DNA of 48,096 bases, taken from assembly GCA_938074335.1 (NCBI GenBank), contig CALJEL010000067.1, positions 1 to 48,096 on the forward strand, read 5' to 3'. Within the stretch, counting starts at the first letter, position 1. The number at the start of each line of letters is the position of its first letter. Positions 17,153 to 27,410 of the stretch are shown one piece after another. The notes under the pieces were generated by a model. It made no database searches, was not told the origin of the DNA, and worked only from the letters and a program-made list of their open reading frames with translations. The DNA comes from an uncultured bacterium. GTDB taxonomy: Bacteria > Nitrospirota > Thermodesulfovibrionia > Thermodesulfovibrionales > CALJEL01. Both the position numbers and the translations under genes were made by a program.

Positions 17153-18552
17153 TAGGTTATTGCATAGACTCCGTTTCTTGTGGTGTTTTTAATCCTGTAC
17201 ATTGCCTCATCAGCGAGCCTGAGCAGATCTTCCTTTGTCTTTGCGCTCTCTGGATAAGAGGCTACTCCAAAACTTGCAGTTACCTTTATGAAATAACCTT
17301 CTTTTTTTAAGAAGATATTCTGCTCAATGCTTCTTCTCAATCTCTCGGCTATCTTTGAAGCAGAGCCGGGAGGAGTCTGGGGCAGCACTATTACATATTC
17401 ATCTCCTCCATATCTTGCCACGATATCAGCTGCCCTTAGATGTTTTAAAAGTAACTGGGCGATCTCCACAAGGAGTTTACTGCCGACAAGGTGTCCATAG
17501 GTATCATTGATTACCTTGAAATGATCCACATCCATAAAGATAAGAGAAAGAGATGTCTTATATCTGTCGCATCTGTATATCTCTGTATCAAGGGTCCTGT
17601 GAAGATATCTGGTATTGAATAATTTTGTAAGGTCATCAGTTATAACGAGCTCTGCCATCCTCTGATAGAGGGTTGCCCTTTCTATAGCAAGGGCAGCATG
17701 GTCAGTAAACTTGAGCATGAAATCAAGGTCATCCTTTGTGAAGGGCTTTTCTTTGTCTTTACTCACAAGTTCTATTACACCTATACTCTTGCCTTTACTT
17801 ATAATTGGAACACAGAGTAAAGATCTTATCTTGAAATTTATTACCTTATCAATCCTGCAGGAAAATCTGCTGTCCTTGGATACATCAGGCACTATAACAG
17901 GAATACCTTCCTTTGCAACCCACCCTGCTATGCCTTCTCCGAGCTTTACCCTCATCTGATGGAGATGCTTCTTTTTCCTTCCTTCAACATTCCTGAATAC
18001 AAGCTCATTACTTTCCTCATCAAGAAGTAGTACTGACCAGGCATCAGCACGGGTTATCTCTTTAACCTTCTTCATGATTATATGAAGCATCTCATCAAGA
18101 TCAATGGAGGAGGTGAGTATCTTGCTTATCTCCTCAAAGAAACGAAGGGTCTCTTTTGTCTCCTTATTTTCTATTTTTAATATTTCATTATCTTTATGGA
18201 GATTTTTTGAATAAAGAATATTTTTTGATACCATTAAAAGGGTTTCCGGTTTTGGATTGAAGAGTGGATAGGTAAAGGGATATCTCAGATATTGAAGTAG
18301 CCCCCTTTCGCTATTTTCATAGAGTATAATCCTCGGGCTATCTTTTGTGAGATTATTGAGCTTTCTTAAAAAAGGGGGTTTAATCTCCTCTTTGTCTATT
18401 ACAATAAGTTCTAATCTATCCTGTGAGTTCTCCAGTACCTTTAGTGCAGACTTTATATTGGTAAATCTCAGGACATCCTGATTAAATTCCCTTAAGATCT
18501 GCCAGTATTCATCCTTTGAGGAATTTTTACCTATAAGGACTATCTTATGCAT
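17152..18552 (-). CDS. GAF-GGDEF diguanylate cyclase with N-terminal receiver-like region
   Basis: A 466-residue signalling protein. Residues 1-115 resemble a degenerate response-receiver ([29 protein letters not shown]) without a clear phosphoacceptor context. Residues about 140-290 are a GAF domain ([54 protein letters not shown]). Residues about 300-466 are a GGDEF domain ([33 protein letters not shown]). The active-site loop reads RYGGDEY (Tyr for Phe in the last position) and an RAAD inhibitory-site motif lies five residues upstream, so c-di-GMP synthesis with feedback inhibition is likely. It overlaps secA by 8 bp and mglA by 1 bp. Confidence 0.9.
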   Translation of the reverse strand: MHKIVLIGKNSSKDEYWQILREFNQDVLRFTNIKSALKVLENSQDRLELIVIDKEEIKPPFLRKLNNLTKDSPRIILYENSERGLLQYLRYPFTYPLFNPKPETLLMVSKNILYSKNLHKDNEILKIENKETKETLRFFEEISKILTSSIDLDEMLHIIMKKVKEITRADAWSVLLLDEESNELVFRNVEGRKKKHLHQMRVKLGEGIAGWVAKEGIPVIVPDVSKDSRFSCRIDKVINFKIRSLLCVPIISKGKSIGVIELVSKDKEKPFTKDDLDFMLKFTDHAALAIERATLYQRMAELVITDDLTKLFNTRYLHRTLDTEIYRCDRYKTSLSLIFMDVDHFKVINDTYGHLVGSKLLVEIAQLLLKHLRAADIVARYGGDEYVIVLPQTPPGSASKIAERLRRSIEQNIFLKKEGYFIKVTASFGVASYPESAKTKEDLLRLADEAMYRIKNTTRNGVYAIT

Positions 18553-21226
18553 TTATTCCGCAGCACTTTTTGTATTTTTTCCCGCTCCCGCAGGGACAAG
18601 GGTCATTTCTTCCTACCTTCTTTACATACACAGGTTCCCTGGGACCTCCATCATTCTTATTATAACTCAATCTCTGAGAGGCAAATACAGGTGACTGCCT
18701 CAAGGAAACAGCAGGAGCCTTTTCTTCCTTCTTTATCTCTACCTTGAAGAGCCTTGTCAGGGTTTCCCTGTTTATCCTGTCCTGTAGCTCTCCAAACATA
18801 TAGAATGCCTCCTTTTTGTATTCCACAAGGGGATCCCTCTGACCATACCCCCTGAGGCCTATTCCTTCCTTCAGGTGATCCATTGCAAGGAGATGGTCTT
18901 TCCATTGAGCATCAACCACACTAAGGAGAAAGACCTTTTCAAGGTATCTCATAAAATCTGGACCTATCTCCTGTTCCTTTCTTTCATAGAGTTCCATAAG
19001 CGAGTTTAATATGTACTGTTTGAGATCCCTTGAAGATCTTAACTCTTCATTAAAGGAGAAGATACCCCAGAGGGCATCTTTGAGACCTTTTAAATCCCAT
19101 TCTTCAGGATGATTATCTGAAGGACAGTAGATACTCATAAGCTCATCAATGGTATCCTCAATCATCCCCTGGATATGTTCTTTGAGATCCTCACTTTCCA
19201 GTATCTCTCTTCTGAATCTGTAGATCTCTGTCCTCTGTTTATTGAGGACATCATCGTATTCAAGGAGGTGTTTTCTTATCTCAAAGTTATGAGCCTCAAC
19301 CCTTTTCTGGGCATTCTCTATTGCCCTGGTAACAAGTCTGTTTTCAATGGGTGTTGAATCATCCATACCAAGCCTGTCCATGAGGCCTGATATCCTGTCT
19401 GATGCAAAGATCCTCATGAGGTCATCCTCAAGAGAAAGATAGAATCTTGATGAGCCAGGGTCTCCCTGCCTGCCCGAGCGTCCCCTTAGCTGGTTGTCAA
19501 TCCTTCTTGCCTCATGTCTCTCTGTTCCTATGATATGGAGACCACCTGCCTCTAAAACCTTCTGCCTTTCTTTTTCACATATCTCCTGAGCCTTTTTAAG
19601 GGCCTCCTGAAATTCCTCATCTGTCCAGTCAGATTTCTTTTCCCTTAGCATCATCCTTGCGAGACCCTCTGGATTTCCACCCAGTATTATGTCTGTACCC
19701 CGGCCTGCCATATTGGTGGCAATTGTTACTGCACCGAGCCGGCCTGCCTGTGCCACTATCTCTGCCTCTTTTTCATGATATTTTGCATTGAGAACTGAAT
19801 GGGGTATCCCTTTCCTTTTCAGCATCGAGCTTAATCTTTCAGATTTCTCAATTGATACAGTTCCAACAAGTACAGGTTGACCCTTTTTATGACACTCTTC
19901 AATCTCCCTTACCACTGCTTCAAACTTTGCCTTTTCTGTCTTGTATATTAAGTCAGGATGGTCAGTCCTTATCATTGGTTTATGAGTGGGTATAATTACA
20001 ACATCAAGATTGTATATCTTTGCAAACTCCTCTGCCTCTGTATCAGCAGTACCTGTCATTCCAGCGAGCTTATTGTACATCCTGAAGTAGTTCTGAAAAG
20101 TTATGGTTGCAAGGGTCTGGTTCTCACTTTCAATCTTTAAACCTTCCTTTGCCTCAATTGCCTGGTGCAGACCATCTGACCATCTTCTTCCCGGCATGAG
20201 CCTTCCTGTGAATTCATCAACTATAATGACCTTACCATCCTTCACTACATAATCAACATCCCTGTGAAAAAGATGATGGGCCTTGAGTGCCTGAAGCACA
20301 TGGTGGACAAGGTCTATATTTGCCGGGTCATAGAGATTATCAACACCAAGCAGTCTTTCAACCTTATGGTTCCCTACCTCGGTGAGTATTACTGTCCTTG
20401 CCTTTTCATCAATGGTAAAATCAATATCCTTCTGAAGTCTTCTTACCACCTTATCAACATGATAATATTTTCCCGTTGATTCCTCGGAGGGTCCTGATAT
20501 GATAAGGGGTGTTCTTGCTTCATCTATAAGGATACTGTCAACCTCATCAACTATTGCATAATGAAGTTCTCTCTGGCAGTAATCATTTATGTCATACTTC
20601 ATGTTGTCCCTTAGATAGTCAAACCCAAATTCATTATTTGTACCATAGGTGATATCTGCCTGATAGGCCTCCTTTCTTGAGCAGGGTCTCAGCCTGTCAA
20701 ATCTCTTATCAGGTGAACGATAAGTTGGATCATAGAGGAATGAGGCATCGTGCTGGATTACACCCACTGAAAGACCAAGGAGGTGATAAACAGGACCCAT
20801 CCACTGGGCATCCCTTTTTGCAAGATAATCATTAACAGTTACAAGATGGCATCCCCTTCCTTCAAGGGCATTCAGATAAAGCGGAAGGGTAGCAACAAGG
20901 GTCTTTCCCTCACCGGTCTTCATCTCTGCGATCTTTCCTTCATGAAGCACTATACCACCAAGGAGCTGGACATCAAAATGCCTCATATTGAGGGTCCTTC
21001 TTGCAGCCTCCCTGGCTACGGCAAAGGCCTCAGGAAGTATATCATCAAGGGATTTACCTTTAAGGAGTTGCTCTTTAAACTCATCAGTTTTTTTCCTGAG
21101 TTCAAGGTCGGAGAGGGCTGTTATTGAGGGTTCAAGGGAGTTTATCTTTTGGACTACAGGCCAGAGTCTTTTAAGCTCCCTCTCATTCTTTGTACCGAAG
21201 ATCTTTTTGAGTAAAAAACCGATCAT
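18545..21226 (-). CDS. secA: Preprotein translocase ATPase SecA
   Basis: The motor of Sec-dependent export. Starting at [11 protein letters not shown] (21226) the protein is 893 residues; an ATG eight codons upstream would place the start right at the divergent gene and adds a non-conserved head. Motifs are intact: [20 protein letters not shown] (Walker A), [19 protein letters not shown] (DEAD motor plus conserved arm), [38 protein letters not shown] and [10 protein letters not shown]. The C-terminal zinc tail is [17 protein letters not shown], which binds SecB or the ribosome. It shares a block with the downstream GGDEF and MglA genes. Only 23 bp separate it from the divergent membrane-protein gene, so the promoters must overlap. 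Confidence 0.96.
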   Translation of the reverse strand: MIGFLLKKIFGTKNERELKRLWPVVQKINSLEPSITALSDLELRKKTDEFKEQLLKGKSLDDILPEAFAVAREAARRTLNMRHFDVQLLGGIVLHEGKIAEMKTGEGKTLVATLPLYLNALEGRGCHLVTVNDYLAKRDAQWMGPVYHLLGLSVGVIQHDASFLYDPTYRSPDKRFDRLRPCSRKEAYQADITYGTNNEFGFDYLRDNMKYDINDYCQRELHYAIVDEVDSILIDEARTPLIISGPSEESTGKYYHVDKVVRRLQKDIDFTIDEKARTVILTEVGNHKVERLLGVDNLYDPANIDLVHHVLQALKAHHLFHRDVDYVVKDGKVIIVDEFTGRLMPGRRWSDGLHQAIEAKEGLKIESENQTLATITFQNYFRMYNKLAGMTGTADTEAEEFAKIYNLDVVIIPTHKPMIRTDHPDLIYKTEKAKFEAVVREIEECHKKGQPVLVGTVSIEKSERLSSMLKRKGIPHSVLNAKYHEKEAEIVAQAGRLGAVTIATNMAGRGTDIILGGNPEGLARMMLREKKSDWTDEEFQEALKKAQEICEKERQKVLEAGGLHIIGTERHEARRIDNQLRGRSGRQGDPGSSRFYLSLEDDLMRIFASDRISGLMDRLGMDDSTPIENRLVTRAIENAQKRVEAHNFEIRKHLLEYDDVLNKQRTEIYRFRREILESEDLKEHIQGMIEDTIDELMSIYCPSDNHPEEWDLKGLKDALWGIFSFNEELRSSRDLKQYILNSLMELYERKEQEIGPDFMRYLEKVFLLSVVDAQWKDHLLAMDHLKEGIGLRGYGQRDPLVEYKKEAFYMFGELQDRINRETLTRLFKVEIKKEEKAPAVSLRQSPVFASQRLSYNKNDGGPREPVYVKKVGRNDPCPCGSGKKYKKCCGINA

Positions 21227-21249
21227 TTTACTATAATAACATATTATCA

Positions 21250-23304
21250 ATGGCTTTGACCGTCTTTATTATAGGCATGAGCGGTATTCTCATGCAGACC
21301 CTCCTTATGAGGAAACTCCTCTCTGCCCTTTCAGGCAACGAACTCCACCTGGGCATTGCCCTTTCCATTTGGCTTCTTTCATCAGGTACAGGTGCCTTAA
21401 TCGGAAGGAGGCTCAAGAGGGAGATCCTTCCCCTGCTTCTCCTTGTCACCGGTATATTATCTCCATTGAGCTTTGTGCTAATAGATCTTATAAGACCTTT
21501 ATCACATCTTGTTCCTGGAGAAAACCTCTCTTTTAGCAGCACAATTTTCTGGACATTTATGATTGTCTCTCCTGTGTCTCTACTTTATGGCCTTTTATTT
21601 TCCTCTTCACTTATTAGATGGAATAGAGGGCCAGTTATCTTTGCTATAGAGGCCCTTGGTGCCTTTGCAGGTGGTCTGCTTTTTGTATATATCCTTTCAG
21701 GCAGGATAAACAGCCTGTGGATAAGTCTTTTGGCAGGATTGATGACCTTTTTTATGGGATTCCGATTATCAAAAAGGAAAGGATTCTTAATATTACTTAT
21801 CTTCTACCCGCTTATTTACATGGCTTTCATGAGGATTCAGGCCTTACAGTGGAGGCCCTTTGAGCTTCAGGAGATTCATGAATCAAGATATCAGGAGATA
21901 GTAATCCTTTCAGATAACAATCATAAGCTCATATACACTGGAGGAAGATTCTTTTATTCCTACCCGGATTATCTAAGAGACGAAACAGATGTCCATATAG
22001 CCATGACCCTTCATCCAGCCCCGGGGAGGATACTCCTTATAGGAGGCACGCTTTCAGCCCTGAGAGAATACTTCAAATACCCGGTTCAGGTAATAGACCT
22101 TATTGAAATGGATCCATTAATTATAAAGACCATGAAGTCTATTCTTGGCAGGGATGATAGGCTTTATCTTGAGGATAGCAGATTAAGGATCATTATGGGA
22201 GATCCAAGATTTCTTATAAAAAGATTGTCTGGAAGATACGATCTTATAGTACTTAATACTCCAGAGCCTGTAACCGCCCTGGCATCAAGGTTTTACAGTA
22301 TTGAGTTCTTCCAGGATATAAAGAGACTCCTTAAAGAGGACGGCATACTCTTTTTTAGACTTCCACCAGCCTACGGCTATATAAGCAGACCACTTCAAAG
22401 ATTAAATGGAACCATTTATAATTCATTAAAAAAGGTGTTTCCTCATTGCCATGTCTCCTCAGAGGAATATGGTATTATGATCGCCTCACAGTCTCCAATT
22501 GAGCATGCCCCTTCATCTTTGGTGAAAAGATTTATTGAGAGAAAGATATCCTTTAATTATTTTGAACCAGGTCTCTTTTATGAGATTTTTTCACCTCTAA
22601 AGACCGAGACCGTGAAGAAGAGATTCTCAGAGGTTAGAGAAATTAATAGTGATACAGCACCTGTTGCCTATTTGTATAACCTCCTTTTCTGGTTATATTC
22701 TGAGAAAGGTATTCTCAATAATATCCTTTCAATCAATGATAGGGTGCTATTATTTATCCTTATATTCACCTTTGGTGCTGCCCTTTTTATCTTAAAAAGA
22801 CCTGTACACTATACAATCTTTACAACTGGTTATACAACCATGGCCTTTTCAGTAATACTGATACTTTTATACCAGACCTTTTATGGATATATCTATGAAA
22901 GGATAGGTCTATTGAGTTCCTTCTTTATGCTCGGTCTGGCTGGCGGTTCCTTGATTTTTTCTCAAAAGAAATCATTAAGGACCCTTCGCCTATCAGAGTT
23001 TCTTTTTGTCTGCCTGATATTATTGTCAGTTTATCTTATGAAATACGAACTCTCCTTTTATATTGCCTCCTTCCTTTCAGGTTTTCTGGGAGGTCTTCAG
23101 TTTTCAATATCAAGTAATGTCATGAGAGACAGACAACATCCCTCTGCAATGCTTTATGCCATTGACCTTGGGGGTTCTTTTATCGGTGCTTTTCTGACAA
23201 CCATCTATCTTGCTCCCCTTACGGGTATAAAGAATTCACTTTTTATACTTTGTATTATTAAAATAAGCTCACTTATCTCTGGTTTAAGAAATGAAAAGGC
23301 TTAG
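21250..23304 (+). CDS. Membrane-embedded spermidine-synthase-like fusion protein
   Basis: A 684-residue protein of the fused MFS/spermidine synthase type. About seven helices (residues 1-195) are followed by a soluble class-I methyltransferase-like domain of the spermidine synthase family (about 205-440: [81 protein letters not shown]), then six to seven more helices. Substrates of these fusions are not established. The spermidine-synthase core lacks an obvious intact DTDP-type aminopropyl acceptor motif, so polyamine synthesis should not be assumed. The next gene overlaps it by 14 bp, linking it to an FMN/Fe-S membrane protein and suggesting a membrane redox role. Confidence 0.82.
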   Translation: MALTVFIIGMSGILMQTLLMRKLLSALSGNELHLGIALSIWLLSSGTGALIGRRLKREILPLLLLVTGILSPLSFVLIDLIRPLSHLVPGENLSFSSTIFWTFMIVSPVSLLYGLLFSSSLIRWNRGPVIFAIEALGAFAGGLLFVYILSGRINSLWISLLAGLMTFFMGFRLSKRKGFLILLIFYPLIYMAFMRIQALQWRPFELQEIHESRYQEIVILSDNNHKLIYTGGRFFYSYPDYLRDETDVHIAMTLHPAPGRILLIGGTLSALREYFKYPVQVIDLIEMDPLIIKTMKSILGRDDRLYLEDSRLRIIMGDPRFLIKRLSGRYDLIVLNTPEPVTALASRFYSIEFFQDIKRLLKEDGILFFRLPPAYGYISRPLQRLNGTIYNSLKKVFPHCHVSSEEYGIMIASQSPIEHAPSSLVKRFIERKISFNYFEPGLFYEIFSPLKTETVKKRFSEVREINSDTAPVAYLYNLLFWLYSEKGILNNILSINDRVLLFILIFTFGAALFILKRPVHYTIFTTGYTTMAFSVILILLYQTFYGYIYERIGLLSSFFMLGLAGGSLIFSQKKSLRTLRLSEFLFVCLILLSVYLMKYELSFYIASFLSGFLGGLQFSISSNVMRDRQHPSAMLYAIDLGGSFIGAFLTTIYLAPLTGIKNSLFILCIIKISSLISGLRNEKA

Positions 23305-24508
23305 GATAATATTTATTGTGATCTTGACTGTCTCCATCACAGGAGGCTATATACTCCAAAAATTTATGGAAAAACCTCTTAATGAAATTCTTTATCTTCA
23401 AGAAATCGCCCCCGGTGTTGTCTTTCATGAAAAAACAGGCAGTCCACCTTATTATCCTTCAGATGGAGAGGTGATAGCCTTTAATAGTTATGACATAAGA
23501 CCTGATATAAAGGGATATGCTGGCCCCATTAAGGTATTACTCGTTATTGACCGAAGGGGGATCCTGCGGGGATTGAAACTCCTTGAGCACAGGGAGACAA
23601 AGAACTATGTCCATTATATGGAGACAGAGGAATATCTTTCCCAATACATAGGGAAGTCCATAAAAGATCCCTTGGAGATAGACAGGGATATTGATGGAAT
23701 AAGCAGGGCAACTGTGAGTGTAGAGGCCCTTGCAAGGACCATAAGAGAAAGTTCAAGGATAATGGCATCAAAGGTCTTTCACCTTGAGATAGAGGAAGAA
23801 AAAAAGAAGAATCCTGCCCTTCAGCCCTGGTTCATTTATGGATTATTTTTTGCCTCGGGTTTCCTTTTTTTCTACCTGAGCAGAAGGAGAAAAAAATTTT
23901 TAAAATCAAGAGACTTCTATCTCATTCTCAGTATCCTTATACTCGGTCTTTATCTTTCAAGTCCCTTTTCAATTATCCATGTTTATAACCTGCTCTTATT
24001 GAGATCCTCCTCTTCCATTCTTTTATATCTATTAATATTTACCATAACAGTTTCTCTCATTATGGCAGGCAGGTTTTATTGTGGATGGCTCTGCCCCTTT
24101 GGTGCAATAGCAGAGTTTATCGGAAGGATACCTTTAAAGAAATGGAATATCCATTCAGGGAAAGATTTAAGATTCAGACTCTTAAAGTATTATCTGTTGT
24201 TTTTTATAACATTCATTGTCCTCTTAACCGGTGTCCCCGAATACTGCCTGTTTGAGACCTACATTACACTCTTTTCATTCCATGGCAATATCTTTCAATG
24301 GAGCCTGTTATTAATAATGTTATTAATAAACCTCAGAATAAAAAGGGCCTGGTGCAGATACTTCTGCCCTGTCGGTGCATTATCTGGCTTATTTTCAAGG
24401 AGGCTCTCCGGTTATAAGAGCGGTGAGGAATGCCCTGTGGACAACCCTTCAGGGCCTCCTGATTCAGAATGCATAAGATGTAATAGATGTTTGAGGAATA
24501 CAGGATGA
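23291..24508 (+). CDS. FMN-binding domain plus NapH/NosR-like 4Fe-4S membrane protein
   Basis: A 405-residue membrane protein. An N-terminal helix precedes an extracytoplasmic FMN-binding (RnfG/NosR-like) domain (about 35-165) whose DGISRATVS motif contains the expected covalent-FMN acceptor Thr141. Four or five helices follow, with two NapH-type cysteine motifs (GRFYCGWLCPFGAIAE and AWCRYFCPVGALSG). The short C-terminal ferredoxin part has four cysteines (ECPVDNPSG and CIRCNRC), enough for one [4Fe-4S] cluster, then stops after CLRNTG where many relatives continue into a second CxxxCP motif. It probably moves electrons across or along the membrane from an unknown donor. ApbE at 9012 is a candidate flavinylating enzyme. 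The 14-bp and 4-bp overlaps with neighbours show an operon. Confidence 0.87.
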   Translation: MKRLRIIFIVILTVSITGGYILQKFMEKPLNEILYLQEIAPGVVFHEKTGSPPYYPSDGEVIAFNSYDIRPDIKGYAGPIKVLLVIDRRGILRGLKLLEHRETKNYVHYMETEEYLSQYIGKSIKDPLEIDRDIDGISRATVSVEALARTIRESSRIMASKVFHLEIEEEKKKNPALQPWFIYGLFFASGFLFFYLSRRRKKFLKSRDFYLILSILILGLYLSSPFSIIHVYNLLLLRSSSSILLYLLIFTITVSLIMAGRFYCGWLCPFGAIAEFIGRIPLKKWNIHSGKDLRFRLLKYYLLFFITFIVLLTGVPEYCLFETYITLFSFHGNIFQWSLLLIMLLINLRIKRAWCRYFCPVGALSGLFSRRLSGYKSGEECPVDNPSGPPDSECIRCNRCLRNTG

Positions 24509-24705
24509 AAGACGAGAAAAAGTTCAGGTTATTCATTGGCATTTCAGCTGTGCTTATAATGATGTCCCTCTTTTTTAACATATTTGGAGAGGTGTTTTCA
24601 AAAGATATAGGTTCATATCTTGAAAGGAGATTTTACTATGAGCGGGTGATATCAAAGAAGGGTCTAAGTCTACACAGGGCCCTTTACTGGAGACAGGAGA
24701 GATGA
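24505..24705 (+). CDS. Small single-helix membrane protein ending in an ALYWR motif
   Basis: A 66-residue protein starting MKDEKKFRLF at 24505, chosen because the ATG overlaps the previous stop (ATGA). Residues about 8-28 form one membrane helix (LFIGISAVLIMMSLFF), followed by a hydrophilic tail that ends HRALYWRQER. I recognise no family. A second microprotein at 29188 has the same plan: one helix, basic linker, C-terminal EALFWKR. Both follow Fe-S or radical-SAM genes, so a small assembly or anchoring subunit is possible, but this is inference. The stop codon TGA is itself part of the target-site duplication of the element at 24709. Confidence 0.65.
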   Translation: MKDEKKFRLFIGISAVLIMMSLFFNIFGEVFSKDIGSYLERRFYYERVISKKGLSLHRALYWRQER

Positions 24706-24708
24706 CCT

Positions 24709-24791
24709 CCTCAATTTGTCGATAGAAATGCATTTTCATCGGGGTTCACGGGGTGAAGCCATCCCCCGCCATTCCTATCGGCAGTTTAGGG
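24709..24791. mobile_element. MITE-like terminal-inverted-repeat element, copy 2 (83-bp minimal form)
   Basis: The left end CCTCAATTTGTCGATAG and right end CTATCGGCAGTTTAGGG are inverted over about 22 bp with 16 matches. An exact 6-bp duplication TGACCT flanks it (24703-24708 and 24792-24797). This copy keeps the first about 50 bp and last about 33 bp of copy 1 and lacks the roughly 170-bp middle. It inserted directly at the stop codon of the upstream small gene, which the duplication preserves. Confidence 0.72.
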
Positions 24792-24833
24792 TGACCTGAT
24801 TCTGTTTGATAAACTCTGTGCTATGATATAAAA

Positions 24834-26048
24834 ATGGAGCGTTTCATAAGGATAATATCTCAATCCATCAGGGCTGTAAAGGCCTTCAAACTAAGGACAC
24901 TCTTCTGTCTTCTCAGTGTAAGCCTGGGTGTCTCATCCATTACCATAATAGTTGCAGCCACGGAGGGAGCCTATGAAAAGGCACTTGATATAGTCTCTGT
25001 TTTCGGACCTGATTCACTTCTTGTCTTTGGTGGTTCAGAGGAGATAAGGGCACTGGGGCTGAGGCAGCGAACCATAAGACTTGATGATGTGGAGGCAGTG
25101 CGGAGGGAATTTTCAAGTGCTTATCTTGTTGTACCAATGACTGCAGTGAGGGAGGTAAATGTATCCTATAAGGATAAAAGGCATCAGACACTTGTTATTG
25201 GCTCCACGAGTGATTACAGCAGGGTCTGGACATGGCCTGTAATACAGGGCTCTGACTTCACTGAAGAGGATGTAAAGGGAATGAAGAATGTCTGTCTTAT
25301 GGGAATTCATGTAATGAGACAGCTCTTTGGAGATGAAGACCCTGTGGGGAAATACATCACTGTAAGAAACATGCCTGTTCAGGTTGTTGGCGTGCTTTCA
25401 GAAAGAGGGACAACTCCTGGAGGAGACATACTTGATGACAGGATAATCATGCCCATTACCACCGTCATGAGAAAGCTTCAGAATGAGACAAAATACATAT
25501 CTGCCTTCAGGATCAGGTTTGAGGACAGAGAGAATCTTGATCTTCATATTGAAGAATTAAGGTCTTTTTTGAGGCAGAGGCACGGGCTTCAGGAGGCTGA
25601 GTCTGATGACTTCAGTATTGTATCTCCAAAGGAGATCATAAAATTCCTTGTTGCCTTAACAGGTACACTTGTTGCCTTTCTCGGGGTTACAGGACTGATC
25701 TCACTTATAGTGGCTGGCTTTGTCCTTGCCAATCTATTTCTTCTCTCTGTAAGGGAGAGAACCAATGAGATCGGTATCAGAAGGGCTGTTGGTGCAAATA
25801 AAAGAGATATCCTTTTACAGTTTCTTGGTGAGGCGGTTATATTAACAACCCTGGGAGGTCTTACTGGATTTATCCTTGCAATAGCAGGTTCTGAGCTACT
25901 CACCCTCATATTTGAATTTCCTATGAAATTTTCCTGGAAGGCCTTTGCAATTGGGTTATTCCTGTCCTGGATGGTTGGAATAATCTTTGGACTTCAACCA
26001 GCAAGAAGGGCTGCTGAACTCAATCCTGTAGAGGCCATAAGGGGATAA
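24834..26048 (+). CDS. MacB/FtsX-type ABC transporter permease
   Basis: A 404-residue permease with the MacB plan: first helix near residues 20-42, a large periplasmic MacB core domain (about 45-265), then three C-terminal helices (about 275-310, 325-360, 365-390) within the FtsX domain, including the NEIGIRRAVGANKRDI coupling motif and the usual C-terminal ending NPVEAIRG. No ATPase domain is fused and no ATPase gene is adjacent. There is no clear Shine-Dalgarno before the ATG; a TATGAT box at 24822 would give a nearly leaderless transcript. It pairs with the next gene, probably as a heterodimer. Confidence 0.88.
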   Translation: MERFIRIISQSIRAVKAFKLRTLFCLLSVSLGVSSITIIVAATEGAYEKALDIVSVFGPDSLLVFGGSEEIRALGLRQRTIRLDDVEAVRREFSSAYLVVPMTAVREVNVSYKDKRHQTLVIGSTSDYSRVWTWPVIQGSDFTEEDVKGMKNVCLMGIHVMRQLFGDEDPVGKYITVRNMPVQVVGVLSERGTTPGGDILDDRIIMPITTVMRKLQNETKYISAFRIRFEDRENLDLHIEELRSFLRQRHGLQEAESDDFSIVSPKEIIKFLVALTGTLVAFLGVTGLISLIVAGFVLANLFLLSVRERTNEIGIRRAVGANKRDILLQFLGEAVILTTLGGLTGFILAIAGSELLTLIFEFPMKFSWKAFAIGLFLSWMVGIIFGLQPARRAAELNPVEAIRG

Positions 26049-26058
26049 TTATTGAGAG

Positions 26059-27291
26059 ATGAAACTCTCTTCCTGGATATACATTAATTTTAAGATAGCC
26101 ACCGGCTCTCTCTGTGGCTTCAGATTGAGGACACTGCTTGCCCTTTTTGGTGTATTCCTTGGTACCTTTTCACTCATAATAGTTGCCAATATCTCAAAGT
26201 CCCTTGTGAAGAAAACAGAGATTGAGGCAGAAAAACTTGGCAAGGATATTATTGTGGTCAGAAGTGGCATAGTTAAGAGGTTTGGTGTAAGGATGAGGAT
26301 ACTTTCTGAATCCACAAACCTCAAAATACAGGATGCGAATTCCATACTTTATGAAACAACCTCTGTTATTGCTGCCTCACCTTCTTCGAGCAGGCCCTTT
26401 CCTCTGAGATATAATGGTACAAGCCTTTCAAATATCCCTGTTATTGGTGTAATGCCTGACTTCACCACCATAAGGAATTTCAATGTGGAGCATGGGGTAT
26501 TTATAACAGATAATGATGTAAAGGAACTCAATAAGGTAGTTGTTCTTGGTAAGGCGATTGCAAGAAAGCTCTTCGGGGATGAAGACCCCCTTGGCAGATA
26601 TATACTTATCTACAGGGTACCCTTTCAGGTCATAGGAGTCATGGAGGAAAAGGGTGTGGATGTTTCTGGTGTTGATCAGGATAACCAGGTCTTTGTTCCA
26701 TTAAGCACCTTTTTAAGGAGACTGGTAAACAAAGATTATATAAACACAATCTATGTAAAGATCAGGCCAGGCGGATACAATGAGATTACAAAGGTTGAAA
26801 TAAGAGATATATTGAGAAAAAGGCACAAGCTTAAAGAAGGCAAAGAGGATGATTTCACAATTATAGATATGAAGGATGTCATGACCCTTCAGACACAGGC
26901 AATCTCCCTGATTAAGACCCTTGGAAGGATATCAGCCGTAATATCCTTTTTAATTGGTGGCATCGGGATACTTTCTATCATGATATTGATAGTGAATGAA
27001 AGAAAGATAGAGATAGGTATAAGAAGGGCAGTTGGTGCTACAAAGAAGGACATAATAATTCAATTCCTCATGGAGGCATCCTTTATCTCACTGACAGGAG
27101 GACTTGCAGGTTTACTCCTCAGTTTTCCTGCAAGTGGAGCGATCTTTAACCTGACAGGGCTGCCATTTTCCATTTCCATAACAGGTCTTTTCTTCTCAAC
27201 CATTGCATCCATTGGAATTGGAATACTTGCCGGCATTTACCCATCAAAAAAGGCAACCACCTTTGAACCCCTTCAGGTTATAAGGAAATAA
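26059..27291 (+). CDS. MacB/FtsX-type ABC transporter permease, second subunit
   Basis: A 410-residue paralogue of the preceding permease with the same architecture: helix 1 (LLALFGVFLGTFSLIIVANI), a periplasmic MacB core with GVMPDFTTIRNFNVEHG and LFGDEDPLGRYILI, and a three-helix FtsX domain with KIEIGIRRAVGATKKDIIIQFLMEA and the C-terminal FEPLQVIRK. It starts 10 bp after the first permease, so the two are co-transcribed and likely form a heterodimer. The cognate ATPase and any periplasmic adaptor are not in this window. The substrate is unknown; the family handles lipoproteins, peptides and macrolides, or acts as a mechanotransmitter. Confidence 0.88.
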   Translation: MKLSSWIYINFKIATGSLCGFRLRTLLALFGVFLGTFSLIIVANISKSLVKKTEIEAEKLGKDIIVVRSGIVKRFGVRMRILSESTNLKIQDANSILYETTSVIAASPSSSRPFPLRYNGTSLSNIPVIGVMPDFTTIRNFNVEHGVFITDNDVKELNKVVVLGKAIARKLFGDEDPLGRYILIYRVPFQVIGVMEEKGVDVSGVDQDNQVFVPLSTFLRRLVNKDYINTIYVKIRPGGYNEITKVEIRDILRKRHKLKEGKEDDFTIIDMKDVMTLQTQAISLIKTLGRISAVISFLIGGIGILSIMILIVNERKIEIGIRRAVGATKKDIIIQFLMEASFISLTGGLAGLLLSFPASGAIFNLTGLPFSISITGLFFSTIASIGIGILAGIYPSKKATTFEPLQVIRK

Positions 27292-27410
27292 AAGGACCCT
27301 TTTTGGCTATCTTATTTAGATTTTTTACATCAAATCATTTGGCTATTTGATAGCAGAGGATTAGATGTAATAGTTAAATATAAGTATGCCTTTCTATCTT
27401 ATAATTTCTT

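Noticed and set aside
24480-24540. A second recoded TGA at the end of the 4Fe-4S membrane protein (24506-24508)
   Set aside because: The translation beyond the TGA in that frame shows no continuing ferredoxin motif, and the next gene starts with the overlapping ATGA, so this is an ordinary stop.
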